Notes: a model not told the origin generated them from the letters alone. A stretch of DNA of 64,000 bases from Pseudomonadota bacterium (GCA_018821785.1 JAHJLI010000123.1:1-64000); one strand, 5' to 3'; positions 27,168 through 36,897 are shown, counted from the stretch's first letter. Made by a program: numbers and translations.

Positions 27168-28553
27168 TTACGAGTACATTTCCTCCAGGACCGCATTGAT
27201 TAAGGCAATTTCTTCCTTGCCGAAACGGGCCGGGTCGTATTCTTCATCGAGCCAATCCAGATATTCCTCAAAATCAGGATCTTCCGGGTTGTCGATAACC
27301 TCCAAAAGATGAAATAAGCCGGGAATGCCACCGATATCTTCGGGCGGACAGGCGCGTTTTCCGGTAAGCAGCACCGGATAGGGCTTTCCCTCATCCGGGC
27401 TGAGGACTTTCTCAACGGATATCCGGTGCTGCCAGTCATCACCATAATCGTAGATATAGAGGAAATTGGGGGCAATTTCATCTTGCAGTTCCTGCAGGGT
27501 AAACTTCGCCTCGTTCTTTGGTTTGTTGGTCAGGAACTGGTCGTCCATGTCCGGCAGACTGTAGCAGGTGAGGCCAACGAGGAATTGGTGCAGATGGCTA
27601 TCCGTCCATCCCATGCACAACTGGATGACCTTGTGCAACCGCTCTAAGGTGGTGTCGCCAGGCACCTGGATGCGTCGCCAGATCGGCGGTTTTGTTTCCA
27701 GCAGGGAAACTTTCAGCTGGAATACCTGGGAGGCTGGAACATTGCGCTTTTTCCCGTGCTGAGGAAAATCGACCTTGATGATTTTGGCCTTTTTTTTCGG
27801 CGGGGTGGCGGGCGAACCTGAGCATGAGCCGCCGCCGGGGCAGGAGCAACCATCGTCCTGGTCGGTTTTTACCGGGCGAATTGGGATCGGAATGGTTTTT
27901 CCTCCGGCTTTTTTTCTGCGCTTTTTATCAACCGACCGAGCATGATCTTGCAAGGTTTCTATGGTCAACGGCAGGGTAGCCAGGAGAAAGACCTGGATCT
28001 GCACTTCCCGATCGGGAAATTCTCCAACCACGCCCGGAAAGGCATCGCGGAAGACATCGTCGGGGAGGTTTTCAAACATATCAAGCATCTCTGTTGGATC
28101 GACCAAGCCCTGGATGGTCATAATACTGTGGATGAGTTCTTCTTTTTTTCGATCAGCTAGTTTTGGGTATTCCTCCGGATCCCACATCTCCTCGCGCAGG
28201 GCAAGGGCTTCTTCGAAACCCGAGACCCAGCCATAAACTGCTTCGAGCATATCGTCACGGAGGGTGTCCAGATCGAAGGGGAAGAGGAGGTTGTTGTCGT
28301 AAAAACTGGTTACCAATTGGTTGTAAACCCTGGTCAGGCAATCGGTCATATTCGCCAATTCCTTCTTATCTTTCACTCTCGGTAGATCACCCCCGAAGAT
28401 TATCGGTACCCATTCGTCCGGGGGAATGTGTTCCGGGGTCATGGCCAAGCCGAACAAGAAGCCGCAAAGTTCATCATAGTTGAAGGCTTCATCCGGTTCC
28501 GGGGCGAGGCGAAGGAGTTTTTCGAGGGTCTTTTTATCTTTTGGGGCAAGCAT
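27168..28553 (-). CDS. UPF0149 (YecA-like) and pRiA4b ORF-3-like fusion protein
   Basis: This 461-residue fusion has residues 1 to about 180 resembling UPF0149 (FNYDELCGFLFGLAMTPE, then helical text). A central cysteine-rich patch (DDGCSCPGGGSCSG) and a basic Lys-rich linker follow. The C-terminal 190 residues match the plasmid pRiA4b ORF-3 family (LLETKPPIWRRIQVPGDTTL, then YDYGDDWQHRI and ACPPEDIGG). The start at 28553 (MLAPKDKK) was chosen; the longer in-frame extension to 28703 has no protein-like character. Neither family has an established biochemical role. The helicase gene follows 9 bases after its stop, suggesting one operon. Confidence 0.82.
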   Translation of the reverse strand: MLAPKDKKTLEKLLRLAPEPDEAFNYDELCGFLFGLAMTPEHIPPDEWVPIIFGGDLPRVKDKKELANMTDCLTRVYNQLVTSFYDNNLLFPFDLDTLRDDMLEAVYGWVSGFEEALALREEMWDPEEYPKLADRKKEELIHSIMTIQGLVDPTEMLDMFENLPDDVFRDAFPGVVGEFPDREVQIQVFLLATLPLTIETLQDHARSVDKKRRKKAGGKTIPIPIRPVKTDQDDGCSCPGGGSCSGSPATPPKKKAKIIKVDFPQHGKKRNVPASQVFQLKVSLLETKPPIWRRIQVPGDTTLERLHKVIQLCMGWTDSHLHQFLVGLTCYSLPDMDDQFLTNKPKNEAKFTLQELQDEIAPNFLYIYDYGDDWQHRISVEKVLSPDEGKPYPVLLTGKRACPPEDIGGIPGLFHLLEVIDNPEDPDFEEYLDWLDEEYDPARFGKEEIALINAVLEEMYS

Positions 28554-28783
28554 GGTTAGTGTTATCCGGTAAAGGTTCTGAATAATTGGGTGGAGGTCGC
28601 TACAGCAATAATGGAAAAGAGGAGCAAATGAAAGAAAAAAAATCTGCTCGTCTTGATCATTTAAGGAGCATTTGCAGAATATCAGCGGCAGGGGGGCGGT
28701 CATCCTTGCGAAAAGAACGAAGAACCAATAGTATATGCAGAGGACATTGCCGTGAAAGTGAAAAACTCAGGTTGGAGGGCGAT

Positions 28784-30670
28784 ATGATAAGCAAGTCGGG
28801 ATATTGGGCGGACAATTACCAAAACAGTCGATTGTCGGTTGAAGATGCTATCGCCAAGATTAAATCCGGGCAGCGGATTTTTATCGGCTCCTCCTGCGGT
28901 GAACCGCAGTGGTTGGTCAAAGGGCTGGCCGATGCCGGAACCACCTTCACTGATCTTGAAATTGTCAGGATGTTCAGTGGCGAGAGCACCTCATTATTAC
29001 AGATAGCTGAAAAATCGAAATCACAGAACCTCAATATCCGCTCATTTTATCTGGGGTCGGCGAACTCAAAGAGCTTTAAAGGAGATCTGCGCTTTATCAC
29101 CCCGATCAACCTCTCGGATGTTCACAAGCTGATAAAGTCGCGACTGCTGCCCCTTCAGGTCGCCCTCATTCAGGTGAGTCCGCCCGATGATTTCGGCTGG
29201 ATGAGCCTGGGTATTTCCGTCGATGTCACTGCTTCGGCTGCGGCCGCAGCAGATCTGGTCATCGCCCAGGTCAACCGGCATATGCCCCGCGTCCTTGGTC
29301 GTAGTTCCATCCATGTCAACGATGTCGATTATTTCGTCGAGCATGATGAAAAACTGATAGAAATCGGCACCTATCCGGACGTGGCAAGTGCCGGAATGAT
29401 CGCTCGCTATGTTGCCCGTCTGGTTGAAGACGGTTCAACCATGCAGATGTCGCTGGGCGGTACCGCCCAGGCCAATATCGAGGCATTGATGGAGAAGAAC
29501 GACCTGGGCATTCATACCCAGTACATGACCAACACCATCATGAAACTGATGGCCATGGGCGTGGTCAATAACAAAAGGAAGGGGTTCAATACCGGCAAAG
29601 TCATCTGCAGCAATGCCATCGGCAATCAAGAGTTGTACGACATGCTCGAAAACAATACGGCAATCGAGTTTCATCCTTCAAAATATGTCAACGATCCGCG
29701 GAAGATATCTAAAAACAAGCGAATGGTGGCAATGAATGTCTGTCGGGAAATCGATCTCACCGGACAGGTGGTGGCCGACGCCCTGCCTTTTAATAATTTT
29801 TCCGGGGTGACCGGCATTCTCGATTTTTTCCGCGGCGCCGCCCTGTCCAAGGGTGGAAAGTCGATCCTTATGATGACTTCAACCACCAACAATGACAAGA
29901 AAAGCCGGATAGTCCCCATGCTGCAGAATGCCGCCGTCGTTGTGCCACGCAGCGAGGTGCAGTATATTGCAACCGAGTACGGTTCGGTAAACCTCTTCGG
30001 CAAATCCATCCAGGAGCGGGCAACCGCCCTGATAAGCATTGCCCATCCCGATTTCCGCGATTGGTTGTTCGATGAGGCAAAAGAACTCGGCCTGCTCGGA
30101 CCCGAGCGTACACTCAGGGAAGAGATGCACTCGATATACCCTCTCGGGTTGGAAGAAACCAGAGTAGTCGACAAGCATCGCATCACCTTCAGGCCGGTCA
30201 AACCGACGGATGAGCGAATCATCCAGGAGCATTATTACGGTTTGGATAAAATCGATGTGGTGTCGCGGTTTTTTCACGAGAAAAAGAGTTTTGTCAGTAA
30301 GCAGATCGAACGCACTTTTGTCATTGATTATCTCAAGGATTTGACTATCGTCGCTGTCGAAGGCCCTCCCGGCTTCGAGAAAATTCTGGCGCTTGGCGAA
30401 TACTATTTGAATCCGGAGAACCAGATGGCCGAGATCGCCTTTTCGGTGGTCAAGGACTGGCAGGGGCGGGGCTTGTCGTCAATCGTTATCATAAAATTGG
30501 CGGAGGCTGCCAAAAGAAACGGATTCAAAGGACTTACCGCCTATACCTCGAGAGAAAACAAAAGGATGGTAAAACTCTTCAATACCTTGGACTATGAGGT
30601 GAAGACCTCTTCACAAGGGGATATGATCTATCTTGAGGCATCCTTTACCAAGATCAAGGATCCGGTGTAG
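28784..30670 (+). CDS. acetyl-CoA hydrolase/CoA-transferase fused to a GNAT acetyltransferase domain
   Basis: This 628-residue protein has a family I CoA-transferase/acetyl-CoA hydrolase part (residues 1 to about 440). It resembles 4-hydroxybutyrate CoA-transferase, with SGQRIFIGSSCGEPQWL, the SMxMSLGG-like loop and a NNFSGVTG block. A C-terminal GNAT domain starts at about residue 465 (ITFRPVKPTDE) and has the acetyl-CoA loop VVKDWQGRGLSS. The fusion could couple CoA-ester turnover to acyl transfer, or regulate the enzyme by its own product; neither is proven. ATG 28784 was chosen for its GGAGGG site and natural N-terminus. The MFS gene follows after 20 bases. Confidence 0.9.
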   Translation: MISKSGYWADNYQNSRLSVEDAIAKIKSGQRIFIGSSCGEPQWLVKGLADAGTTFTDLEIVRMFSGESTSLLQIAEKSKSQNLNIRSFYLGSANSKSFKGDLRFITPINLSDVHKLIKSRLLPLQVALIQVSPPDDFGWMSLGISVDVTASAAAAADLVIAQVNRHMPRVLGRSSIHVNDVDYFVEHDEKLIEIGTYPDVASAGMIARYVARLVEDGSTMQMSLGGTAQANIEALMEKNDLGIHTQYMTNTIMKLMAMGVVNNKRKGFNTGKVICSNAIGNQELYDMLENNTAIEFHPSKYVNDPRKISKNKRMVAMNVCREIDLTGQVVADALPFNNFSGVTGILDFFRGAALSKGGKSILMMTSTTNNDKKSRIVPMLQNAAVVVPRSEVQYIATEYGSVNLFGKSIQERATALISIAHPDFRDWLFDEAKELGLLGPERTLREEMHSIYPLGLEETRVVDKHRITFRPVKPTDERIIQEHYYGLDKIDVVSRFFHEKKSFVSKQIERTFVIDYLKDLTIVAVEGPPGFEKILALGEYYLNPENQMAEIAFSVVKDWQGRGLSSIVIIKLAEAAKRNGFKGLTAYTSRENKRMVKLFNTLDYEVKTSSQGDMIYLEASFTKIKDPV

Positions 30671-30690
30671 CAGCAGTTATCGCATATAAA

Positions 30691-31953
30691 ATGGGATACA
30701 TGGCTATACGGGCAATCTTCAGATCACTTTCTTATAGAAATTACCGGCTGTTTTTTGCCGGTCAAAGTATTTCACTGATCGGCACCTGGATGCAGCGCAT
30801 AGCCACACCGTGGCTGGTGTACGAGATGACGGGGTCGGTTTTTCTGTTAGGTCTTGTCGGTTTTATCGGGCAGATTCCTATATTTCTTATCGCGCCCTTC
30901 GCCGGTGTCTTTACCGACCGATGGAATCGCTATCACATCCTGGTTGCCACGCAGATTTTAGCTATGGGACAGGCTACTGTTCTGACCTGGTTGGTTCTGG
31001 CGGGATCGATAGGGGTCTGGCATGTCATCCTCTTGGCCGGGTTTCTGGGTTGCGTAAGTGCCTTCGATATTCCGGCCCGGCAATCCTTTATCATTCAACT
31101 GGTCGATAAAAAGGAAGATCTCAGCAACGCCATCGCCCTCAACTCTTCGATAGTCAATGGTGCCAGATTGCTTGGTCCTTCAGTGGCGGGCATGCTCATT
31201 GCCGCAACCGGCGTAGGAATATGTTTTTTCCTCAATGCCATAAGTTACATTTTCGTTATCTGGTCTCTTCTTCTTATGAAGGTCAGCGGCAAAGGCAATG
31301 GCAAAGAACGAAAATCCGTTCTGGCGGAACTGCAGGAAGGGATTGCCTATACCTTCGGCTTTGCGCCGATCAGATATGTTATCCTTCTGCTGGCATTGGC
31401 TAGTCTTATGGGAATGCCCTACACAGTGCTCATGCCGGTTTTTGCTAAAGAGATTCTTGCCGGCGGGGCTAATACCTTCGGCTTTCTGATGGGTGCTTCG
31501 GGCGTGGGGGCCTTGACCGGCGCCTTTTATTTGGCTTCCAGGAAGAGTGTGGTAGGACTCGAAAAAATTATACCTTTGGCGGCTGGTTGCTTTGGTATAG
31601 GACTTATTTCCCTTTCGCTTTCCCGCTTTTTTGCGCTTTCCTTAGTGCTGATGGTTGTTACCGGTTTTGGCATGATGTTGCTCATGGCTTCATCAAATAC
31701 CGTCATTCAGAACATCGTTGAAGACAGCATGCGCGGTCGGGTGATGAGCTTCTTCACCATGGCAATCATGGGCACGGCGCCATTTGGCAGTCTTCTAGCC
31801 GGGAGTGTTGCACGGCAGATCGGCGCGCCAAAAACCATAATGATAGGGGGCGTCTTTTGTATAATGGCCGCCCTTGTCTTTAGAAGTAAGCTTGGCGAAA
31901 TTACCCAGGCAATCGCCCGTAAACGACAAGAGAGAGACCTTGCCGGAAAATAG
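30691..31953 (+). CDS. major facilitator superfamily exporter (EntS-like, MFS_3)
   Basis: This 420-residue integral membrane protein has about 12 hydrophobic segments. It starts with SLSYRNYRLFFAGQSISLIGTWMQ, the hallmark of the enterobactin-exporter/MFS_3 group. The cytoplasmic loop motif is seen as FAGVFTDRWNR and again near the middle as RGRVMSFFTMA. It probably exports a small molecule, which cannot be named. It follows the CoA-transferase fusion by 20 bases in the same direction and ends at a clear hairpin terminator. The start may be ATG 30691 or 30700. Confidence 0.88.
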   Translation: MGYMAIRAIFRSLSYRNYRLFFAGQSISLIGTWMQRIATPWLVYEMTGSVFLLGLVGFIGQIPIFLIAPFAGVFTDRWNRYHILVATQILAMGQATVLTWLVLAGSIGVWHVILLAGFLGCVSAFDIPARQSFIIQLVDKKEDLSNAIALNSSIVNGARLLGPSVAGMLIAATGVGICFFLNAISYIFVIWSLLLMKVSGKGNGKERKSVLAELQEGIAYTFGFAPIRYVILLLALASLMGMPYTVLMPVFAKEILAGGANTFGFLMGASGVGALTGAFYLASRKSVVGLEKIIPLAAGCFGIGLISLSLSRFFALSLVLMVVTGFGMMLLMASSNTVIQNIVEDSMRGRVMSFFTMAIMGTAPFGSLLAGSVARQIGAPKTIMIGGVFCIMAALVFRSKLGEITQAIARKRQERDLAGK

Positions 31954-31988
31954 AAAGAGGCGGTCGTTGAATCAACGATCGCCTCTTT
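31954..31988. terminator. bidirectional transcription terminator
   Basis: A 35-base inverted repeat: arms AAAGAGGCGGTCGTTGA and TCAACGATCGCCTCTTT pair with a single G-T mismatch. The U tracts on both strands are short. It lies between the convergent MFS and heme-protein genes, so it can serve both. Confidence 0.75.
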
Positions 31989-32031
31989 GTGTCTCAACCC
32001 TCAAGGGGTTGCTGCTCTAATCTGAAGATGT

Positions 32032-33069
32032 TTACTGAAACTTCAGTTCCATGACTCCATCATGGTACAGATGGTTAATCTGAGAATTGTCAAATACGGC
32101 GATGCCGAAGGGATAGCTCTTGCCCTTGTCGGTAAACTGGACGTCCTGGGTATCGGCATTTTCTCCATCGGTTTTCAGAGCGCGCTGTACTTCCAGGGTC
32201 CAGGTACCGTTGTCATAGCGGTTACTGGCGAGGATATCGGCACGACCACCGAGCAACGGGGAAATTTCGATACCGGGCATGATTGCACCCTCCTTAAAGG
32301 TATCGACAAAGGGCACCTTCTTGCTGGGGAGGACATAATACTGATCATCGGCATCGGGTTTCTGGTTCATGAATGCCGGGCCGGTTTTGTCTGCGTTGTT
32401 ATTGTCCTTATAGCCACCGCCCTTAGGGGCGGTATCATTCATACGGCCCCAACCGTCATTGACCTTGGGATCCTTGTTGTTGTTGACATACTGGTCATCG
32501 AACTTGCCCAGCGGCATAGTTCGGACGAATTTTGCATGCCACATGTCAATGGTCTCGGCAGCGGAGTCGGTATATTTCCGACCGGGGGCTGTATCTCCGG
32601 GTTCGTCGAGATGGCAAGCAACCATACAACCATCGGCCTCAAAGCCCTTGGTGCTGATATTCCAGAACATAGCCAGCTTATCTTCGTAGTAGGTGTTGTC
32701 ATGGCCGGTATTGTCTTTATTGCTCAGTTTCTTCCAAGTACCGTCGGCCTGTTTGACCCACGGAAAACGAGCTAGGCTCTTGGTTGGATCCTTGTAGCTG
32801 ATGAGGAAATAGACATTCTTGTCATCGTAAAGCGATTTGATGCTCACCTCAGTGCTGGCCATACCGGCATAACCGTTGTTTGGGGTGTAGGGAAGTTGAT
32901 CAAGGGTCACTACTATCGGTTTGGCGCCATCCCAGGCTTTTTCTGCCACGCCATCGAGAACAATTGGCGCGCCTGCTTTGGTGCTGATCAGCGTTTTATC
33001 CGCCGCATATACCGATGTGCCTAAAGCTACTACTCCTGCCAATGCGAGTATTCCGATCCTTTTTTTCAT
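32032..33069 (-). CDS. periplasmic heme-binding-type protein (ethylbenzene dehydrogenase gamma/DMSO-reductase-related domain)
   Basis: This 345-residue exported protein has a signal peptide cleaved after SVYAA. The mature part has the beta-rich heme-binding fold seen in ethylbenzene dehydrogenase gamma-like and cytochrome c-552-like proteins: LDGVAEKAWDGAKPIVV near the start, then VYFLISYKDPT. It carries CMVACH, a CxxxCH variant of the c-type heme motif. It may carry electrons in the periplasm. The ATG has AAGGAG in front. It is last in a long minus-strand series that starts with two sensor kinase/regulator pairs, so it may be a target of those. Confidence 0.78.
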   Translation of the reverse strand: MKKRIGILALAGVVALGTSVYAADKTLISTKAGAPIVLDGVAEKAWDGAKPIVVTLDQLPYTPNNGYAGMASTEVSIKSLYDDKNVYFLISYKDPTKSLARFPWVKQADGTWKKLSNKDNTGHDNTYYEDKLAMFWNISTKGFEADGCMVACHLDEPGDTAPGRKYTDSAAETIDMWHAKFVRTMPLGKFDDQYVNNNKDPKVNDGWGRMNDTAPKGGGYKDNNNADKTGPAFMNQKPDADDQYYVLPSKKVPFVDTFKEGAIMPGIEISPLLGGRADILASNRYDNGTWTLEVQRALKTDGENADTQDVQFTDKGKSYPFGIAVFDNSQINHLYHDGVMELKFQ

Positions 33070-33230
33070 ACTGTTCTCCTTGCATACTGTGTTTTGGTGG
33101 TTGTGGAACTAAAGACAATTCCCATGCTGACAGTGTATGGAGCAGCAGGGAATTCTTCCAGATAAAGGTTACTGAAAAAAGGCAGCCTTCTGAGAAGAAA
33201 AATTCACAACTCCAGTTTAGTATGCTGGAC

Positions 33231-33887
33231 TTATGACGAAAATCTTTTAGCAAGCAGATGCAGGCAATCGAATATTTTTTTGCCCTGCGGGGTCAGGCGG
33301 TAGATTTTTTCTCTGTTCTGGGTGACAAGCCTTGCGGCTTTGAGGTTTTTTAGATGAAAATTCACCTTGGTGTGGTCGCTTATCCCCAGGGTGCGGGTAA
33401 TATCCATAAAGCGCATTTCGCCGTTTTCGGCGAGGGTGGCGAGGATCTGTCTGCGGATCTGATTGGCCAGGCAGGCGAGAGCTTCATCCATGTCGGGATC
33501 GACCTGCTGGTGTTCGAATTTCGCCATTTCCAGTGTCCTTCTCACCGCCATAAGGAGATCGTCGCGGCGGAAGGGTTTGGTAAGATAATCGTCGGCGCCG
33601 CTTTTCATCGCCGCCACAGCATTGTCGACGGTGGAAAAGGCGGTGATCATGATGATCTTGGTTCCGGGGTAATCCTTTCTCACCAGCGGAATAAGAGCCA
33701 TTCCACCCATTCCCGGCATCATATTGTCAACGAGGACAAGGCGCGGGACTTTATCGGCCATTTTCAGTAAGCCGGCCTCAGCTGTCTCGCTGGCCATTAC
33801 CTGGTAGCCGTTAGCTTCGAGAATTTCAACCATGCTGTCGCGCAGGTCCTGGTCATCGTCAATGACCATTATGCTTTCAGTTATCAT
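33231..33887 (-). CDS. response regulator with ArsR-like winged-helix output domain
   Basis: This 218-residue protein has an N-terminal receiver (VIDDDQDLRDSM, phospho-acceptor in LVLVDNMMPGMGG, lysine in LTKPF). Its C-terminal winged helix is of the ArsR/MarR type (LACLANQIRRQILATLAENG, then LGISDHTKVNFHLKNLKAARLV). This output domain is rare in two-component regulators. The start at 33887 overlaps the 3' end of the kinase gene by 11 bases and has a GGTGG site, so the pair is translationally coupled. It could repress or activate the heme-protein gene just downstream. Confidence 0.88.
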   Translation of the reverse strand: MITESIMVIDDDQDLRDSMVEILEANGYQVMASETAEAGLLKMADKVPRLVLVDNMMPGMGGMALIPLVRKDYPGTKIIMITAFSTVDNAVAAMKSGADDYLTKPFRRDDLLMAVRRTLEMAKFEHQQVDPDMDEALACLANQIRRQILATLAENGEMRFMDITRTLGISDHTKVNFHLKNLKAARLVTQNREKIYRLTPQGKKIFDCLHLLAKRFSS

Positions 33888-35265
33888 CAATCGCCACCGG
33901 AAAAGTGAGAGTAACAATGGTTCCACTCTGCTCGCTGCTGGTCAGGTCCAGCGTACCGTCGTGCTGTCTGATGATATTATAACACACCGACAACCCAAGT
34001 CCTGTACCTTTGCCGATTTCCTTGGTGGTGAAAAAGGGATCAAATATTTTGCCGAGATGCGCTTCCTTGATGCCAAGGCCGGTATCGGTAATGGTTGCAA
34101 TGACCTTATCGTTCAGGCAGAAGGTTTTGATTTCGATACTGTCCTGTTCACCGCAGGCATCAAGGCTGTTCATCAGTAGATTGATAAATACCTCTTCGAG
34201 CTTCCAGGGAATACCCTTGATATTGGGAATATCCTGCAGATTGAGACGAATTATTTTTGACCTGGGCTGCGAGGTGAGGAGGTTTTTGACGCTTGATACT
34301 ATTCGGTTGAGATCGGTTGGAAGAAGGTCAGTTTCCTTTTCTCTGGAAAAATGCAGGAGTTCCTTTGCTATTCTCGAAGCCCTGTCGATATTACGTTCAA
34401 TGGCCTCGACTTTTTTAGCAATCTTTGCATCGTTGCCCACCAGATCCTTCAACATCTCCACATTGAGCGAGATATTGGTGAGGGGATTGTTGATCTCGTG
34501 CGCTATCCCCGCCGCGAGAATACCCATGGAGGTCAGTTTTTCCGACTGGGAAAATCGCAGCAATTTTTCGTTGATCAACTCCCGCTGTTCGAGATTGAAC
34601 ACCGATAAAGCCCGGATGGTAAAAGTCATAATCAGAAATGCGCTCAAGCCCCGCAAGACGATGACTTTGATGCCGAGAAACGGGAAGACCACATCGGAGG
34701 GTATCAGGCCGGTGAGCACGGCGTAGCAGATCATACAACTGCCGGCGAGAATAAAATTGCCGGCGACAGTGCCTGAAAATGTCCGCACGGTCCTTGAATA
34801 AAGGACTAGGCCGACCCCCGACAACATACCGCCCGGGAAGGCAACCAACAGGCGGGTGCTGAAACCTCTGGCAGTGCCGAGATCGTGGTATGCGGCAAAC
34901 AGGACCAGAGAGAGCGCCAAGACACCAACCAGGGCCTTGACGACAGGCGGCGTGGTCTTCAGGGCCTGGTCGCCTCGAAGGGTTATGATGTTGAGAAAGA
35001 GGCCGAAATAGAAGAGAAAAAGGAAGGAGAGGCTGACTACCACCAGACGAAAAAGAGTAAAGTTGGAATTGATGATTTCCGGGAAAAGCAACTCCAGCAG
35101 TTCCAGCCACTCATGAAAGCCATGGATGATTCCAAACGCCGCCAGGAGCCAGAGGATCTTGGCGATACCCAGCTCGCTGAGGCGAATATCGCGGGAAAGA
35201 ATGGCCACGCCCAGCGTGAAGAAGGTCAGGCCATACAGCAGGTAGAGGATGAAATTCCAAAGCAT
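33877..35265 (-). CDS. multi-span membrane histidine kinase
   Basis: This 462-residue kinase has about seven transmembrane helices in residues 1-225, one bearing HGFHEWLELL. The phospho-acceptor helix is AAGIAHEINNPLTNISL, and the ATPase domain ends in TKEIGKGTGLGLSVCYN. No HAMP or PAS domain was seen, so the membrane bundle itself is the sensor. Such seven-helix kinases often sense lipophilic or redox signals. Its stop overlaps the ArsR-type regulator's start. It follows the NtrC-type regulator gene on the same strand after about 180 bases. Confidence 0.88.
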   Translation of the reverse strand: MLWNFILYLLYGLTFFTLGVAILSRDIRLSELGIAKILWLLAAFGIIHGFHEWLELLELLFPEIINSNFTLFRLVVVSLSFLFLFYFGLFLNIITLRGDQALKTTPPVVKALVGVLALSLVLFAAYHDLGTARGFSTRLLVAFPGGMLSGVGLVLYSRTVRTFSGTVAGNFILAGSCMICYAVLTGLIPSDVVFPFLGIKVIVLRGLSAFLIMTFTIRALSVFNLEQRELINEKLLRFSQSEKLTSMGILAAGIAHEINNPLTNISLNVEMLKDLVGNDAKIAKKVEAIERNIDRASRIAKELLHFSREKETDLLPTDLNRIVSSVKNLLTSQPRSKIIRLNLQDIPNIKGIPWKLEEVFINLLMNSLDACGEQDSIEIKTFCLNDKVIATITDTGLGIKEAHLGKIFDPFFTTKEIGKGTGLGLSVCYNIIRQHDGTLDLTSSEQSGTIVTLTFPVAIDDN

Positions 35266-35448
35266 GGATTTTAAGAGACCAAAAAATTGGTAAGCAAACT
35301 CTTCGGATTATCCAGCATATTTACGGCAAAGTCAAGGTGCCTTGACTTTGAAGGCGAGGAGCTTCACAGGAGATACCCTCATGTTAAAACGGTGCTTTTG
35401 AAATTGAAAAATTGTAATGAGTTGATTGTTGCAATTGGTGCTGACGCT

Positions 35449-36897
35449 TTATTCCCGAAAACGACCGGCATTTTCGCCGGTGCGAGCCAGGATTTTTTGC
35501 AGGGCAACCCGTGAAAGACCCGAAACTCGAGCTGCTTCAGAAATGTTTCCTTTGGTCTGGGTAAGGAGAGTTTGGATATATTCACTGGTAAAGACTTTGA
35601 CGATTTCAGCTTTGGCTTCTTTATAGGAAGAGTAGATCGTCTGCCTGGTATTGCAAAGAGTTGTTTGTGTTACCGGTTGCAACCCTGTACCCTGAACGTG
35701 TTGAACCACCCCCATATCAATCTTTGTCCCGGAACAATAGACTGTCAATCGACGCACAAAATTTTGCAACTCCCGAACATTGCCAGGCCAAGTCTCTGCC
35801 GCCAGCCACTGGAGTACTTCCTGGTCGATTTCCTTTTCGGCCAGAGACATCTCTCGACAGGCTCCCTGCAGAAAATGCTTTGCCAGCAGAGGTATATCTT
35901 CAGGGCGTTCTCGCAGGGGCGCTAGAAAAACAGGGAGGACGTTTAAGCGGTAAAAAAGGTCTTCTCGAAACCGCTTATCCCTCAAGCTGGTCTCAAGGTC
36001 CTGATTTGTCGAGGCAATAACGCGGACATCAACCCGTTGGCAATGATTAGAACCAACAGGACGAATCTCACCATCTTGCAGGCAGCGTAGCAATTTCGTT
36101 TGAATGGCCGGGCTGATATCGCCGATTTCGTCAAGATGGAGAGTGCCGCCATCGGCCGCTGCCAGGAGTCCCTTATGATCTTTATCGGCCCCGGTAAAGG
36201 CACCTTTCACGTACCCGAAGAGTTCACTTTCCAAGAGGTTTTCCGGGATAGCAGGACAATTGACAGCCAGAAAAGGTTTTGCGGCCCGCGCGCCAAGGTG
36301 ATGCACCAGACGGGCAACCAGCTCTTTGCCTGTTCCCGACTCTCCTCGAATCAGCACCGAATAATCCGACTGGGCAACCGCGGCAATGGTTCGTTTCAGG
36401 TGTTGCATGGCGGGACCAATGCCGACCAGATCCGCCTGGGCATCTTGTTGCGCCAGCATTTGCCGGAGACGATTGTTTTCTTCCAGGAGCTTGCAGCGTT
36501 CCAAGCCCTTTTCTATGACACGGAAGAGTTGCTCTGGATCGATGGGTTTGGTCAGAAAATCGTAGGCTCCTGCCTGAAGGGCGGCAACGGCAGTTTCGAT
36601 GGTTCCATAAGCGGTAAGCACCACCATGCATATTTCCGGATGAATTTTCAGTGCCTCGTTCAGTAACTGCATGCCGCTCATCTCGGGCATGCGCAGGTCA
36701 GTTATCATCAGGTGAACTGCGCGTTCACGCAAAACTGTTAAGGCCTCTTTGCCGCTAGTCGTGGCGATAACCTCAAGGTCGGCAAAATGGCCTGACACCA
36801 GCCGAGCCATCCCTTTTGAAAAATCCTGTTGGTCGTCAACAATGACCAGGCAGTTGTTGCTATTTGTTGCTGCAAACGACACAATAGGCAGGCTCAT
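35449..36897 (-). CDS. NtrC-family sigma-54 response regulator
   Basis: This 482-residue regulator has a receiver (VIVDDQQDFSKGM, Asp in LMITDLRMPEMSG, lysine in LTKPID). The AAA+ domain has RGESGTGKELVA, an intact GAFTGADKDH sigma-54 loop and LHLDEIGDIS. The C-terminal HTH includes GNISEAARVSGLSRVALQKIL. It is phosphorylated and then activates sigma-54 promoters. It overlaps the upstream kinase by 4 bases (start 36897, kinase stop 36894). The -24/-12 promoter ahead of the YeiH-type transporter in this cluster is a probable target. Confidence 0.94.
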   Translation of the reverse strand: MSLPIVSFAATNSNNCLVIVDDQQDFSKGMARLVSGHFADLEVIATTSGKEALTVLRERAVHLMITDLRMPEMSGMQLLNEALKIHPEICMVVLTAYGTIETAVAALQAGAYDFLTKPIDPEQLFRVIEKGLERCKLLEENNRLRQMLAQQDAQADLVGIGPAMQHLKRTIAAVAQSDYSVLIRGESGTGKELVARLVHHLGARAAKPFLAVNCPAIPENLLESELFGYVKGAFTGADKDHKGLLAAADGGTLHLDEIGDISPAIQTKLLRCLQDGEIRPVGSNHCQRVDVRVIASTNQDLETSLRDKRFREDLFYRLNVLPVFLAPLRERPEDIPLLAKHFLQGACREMSLAEKEIDQEVLQWLAAETWPGNVRELQNFVRRLTVYCSGTKIDMGVVQHVQGTGLQPVTQTTLCNTRQTIYSSYKEAKAEIVKVFTSEYIQTLLTQTKGNISEAARVSGLSRVALQKILARTGENAGRFRE

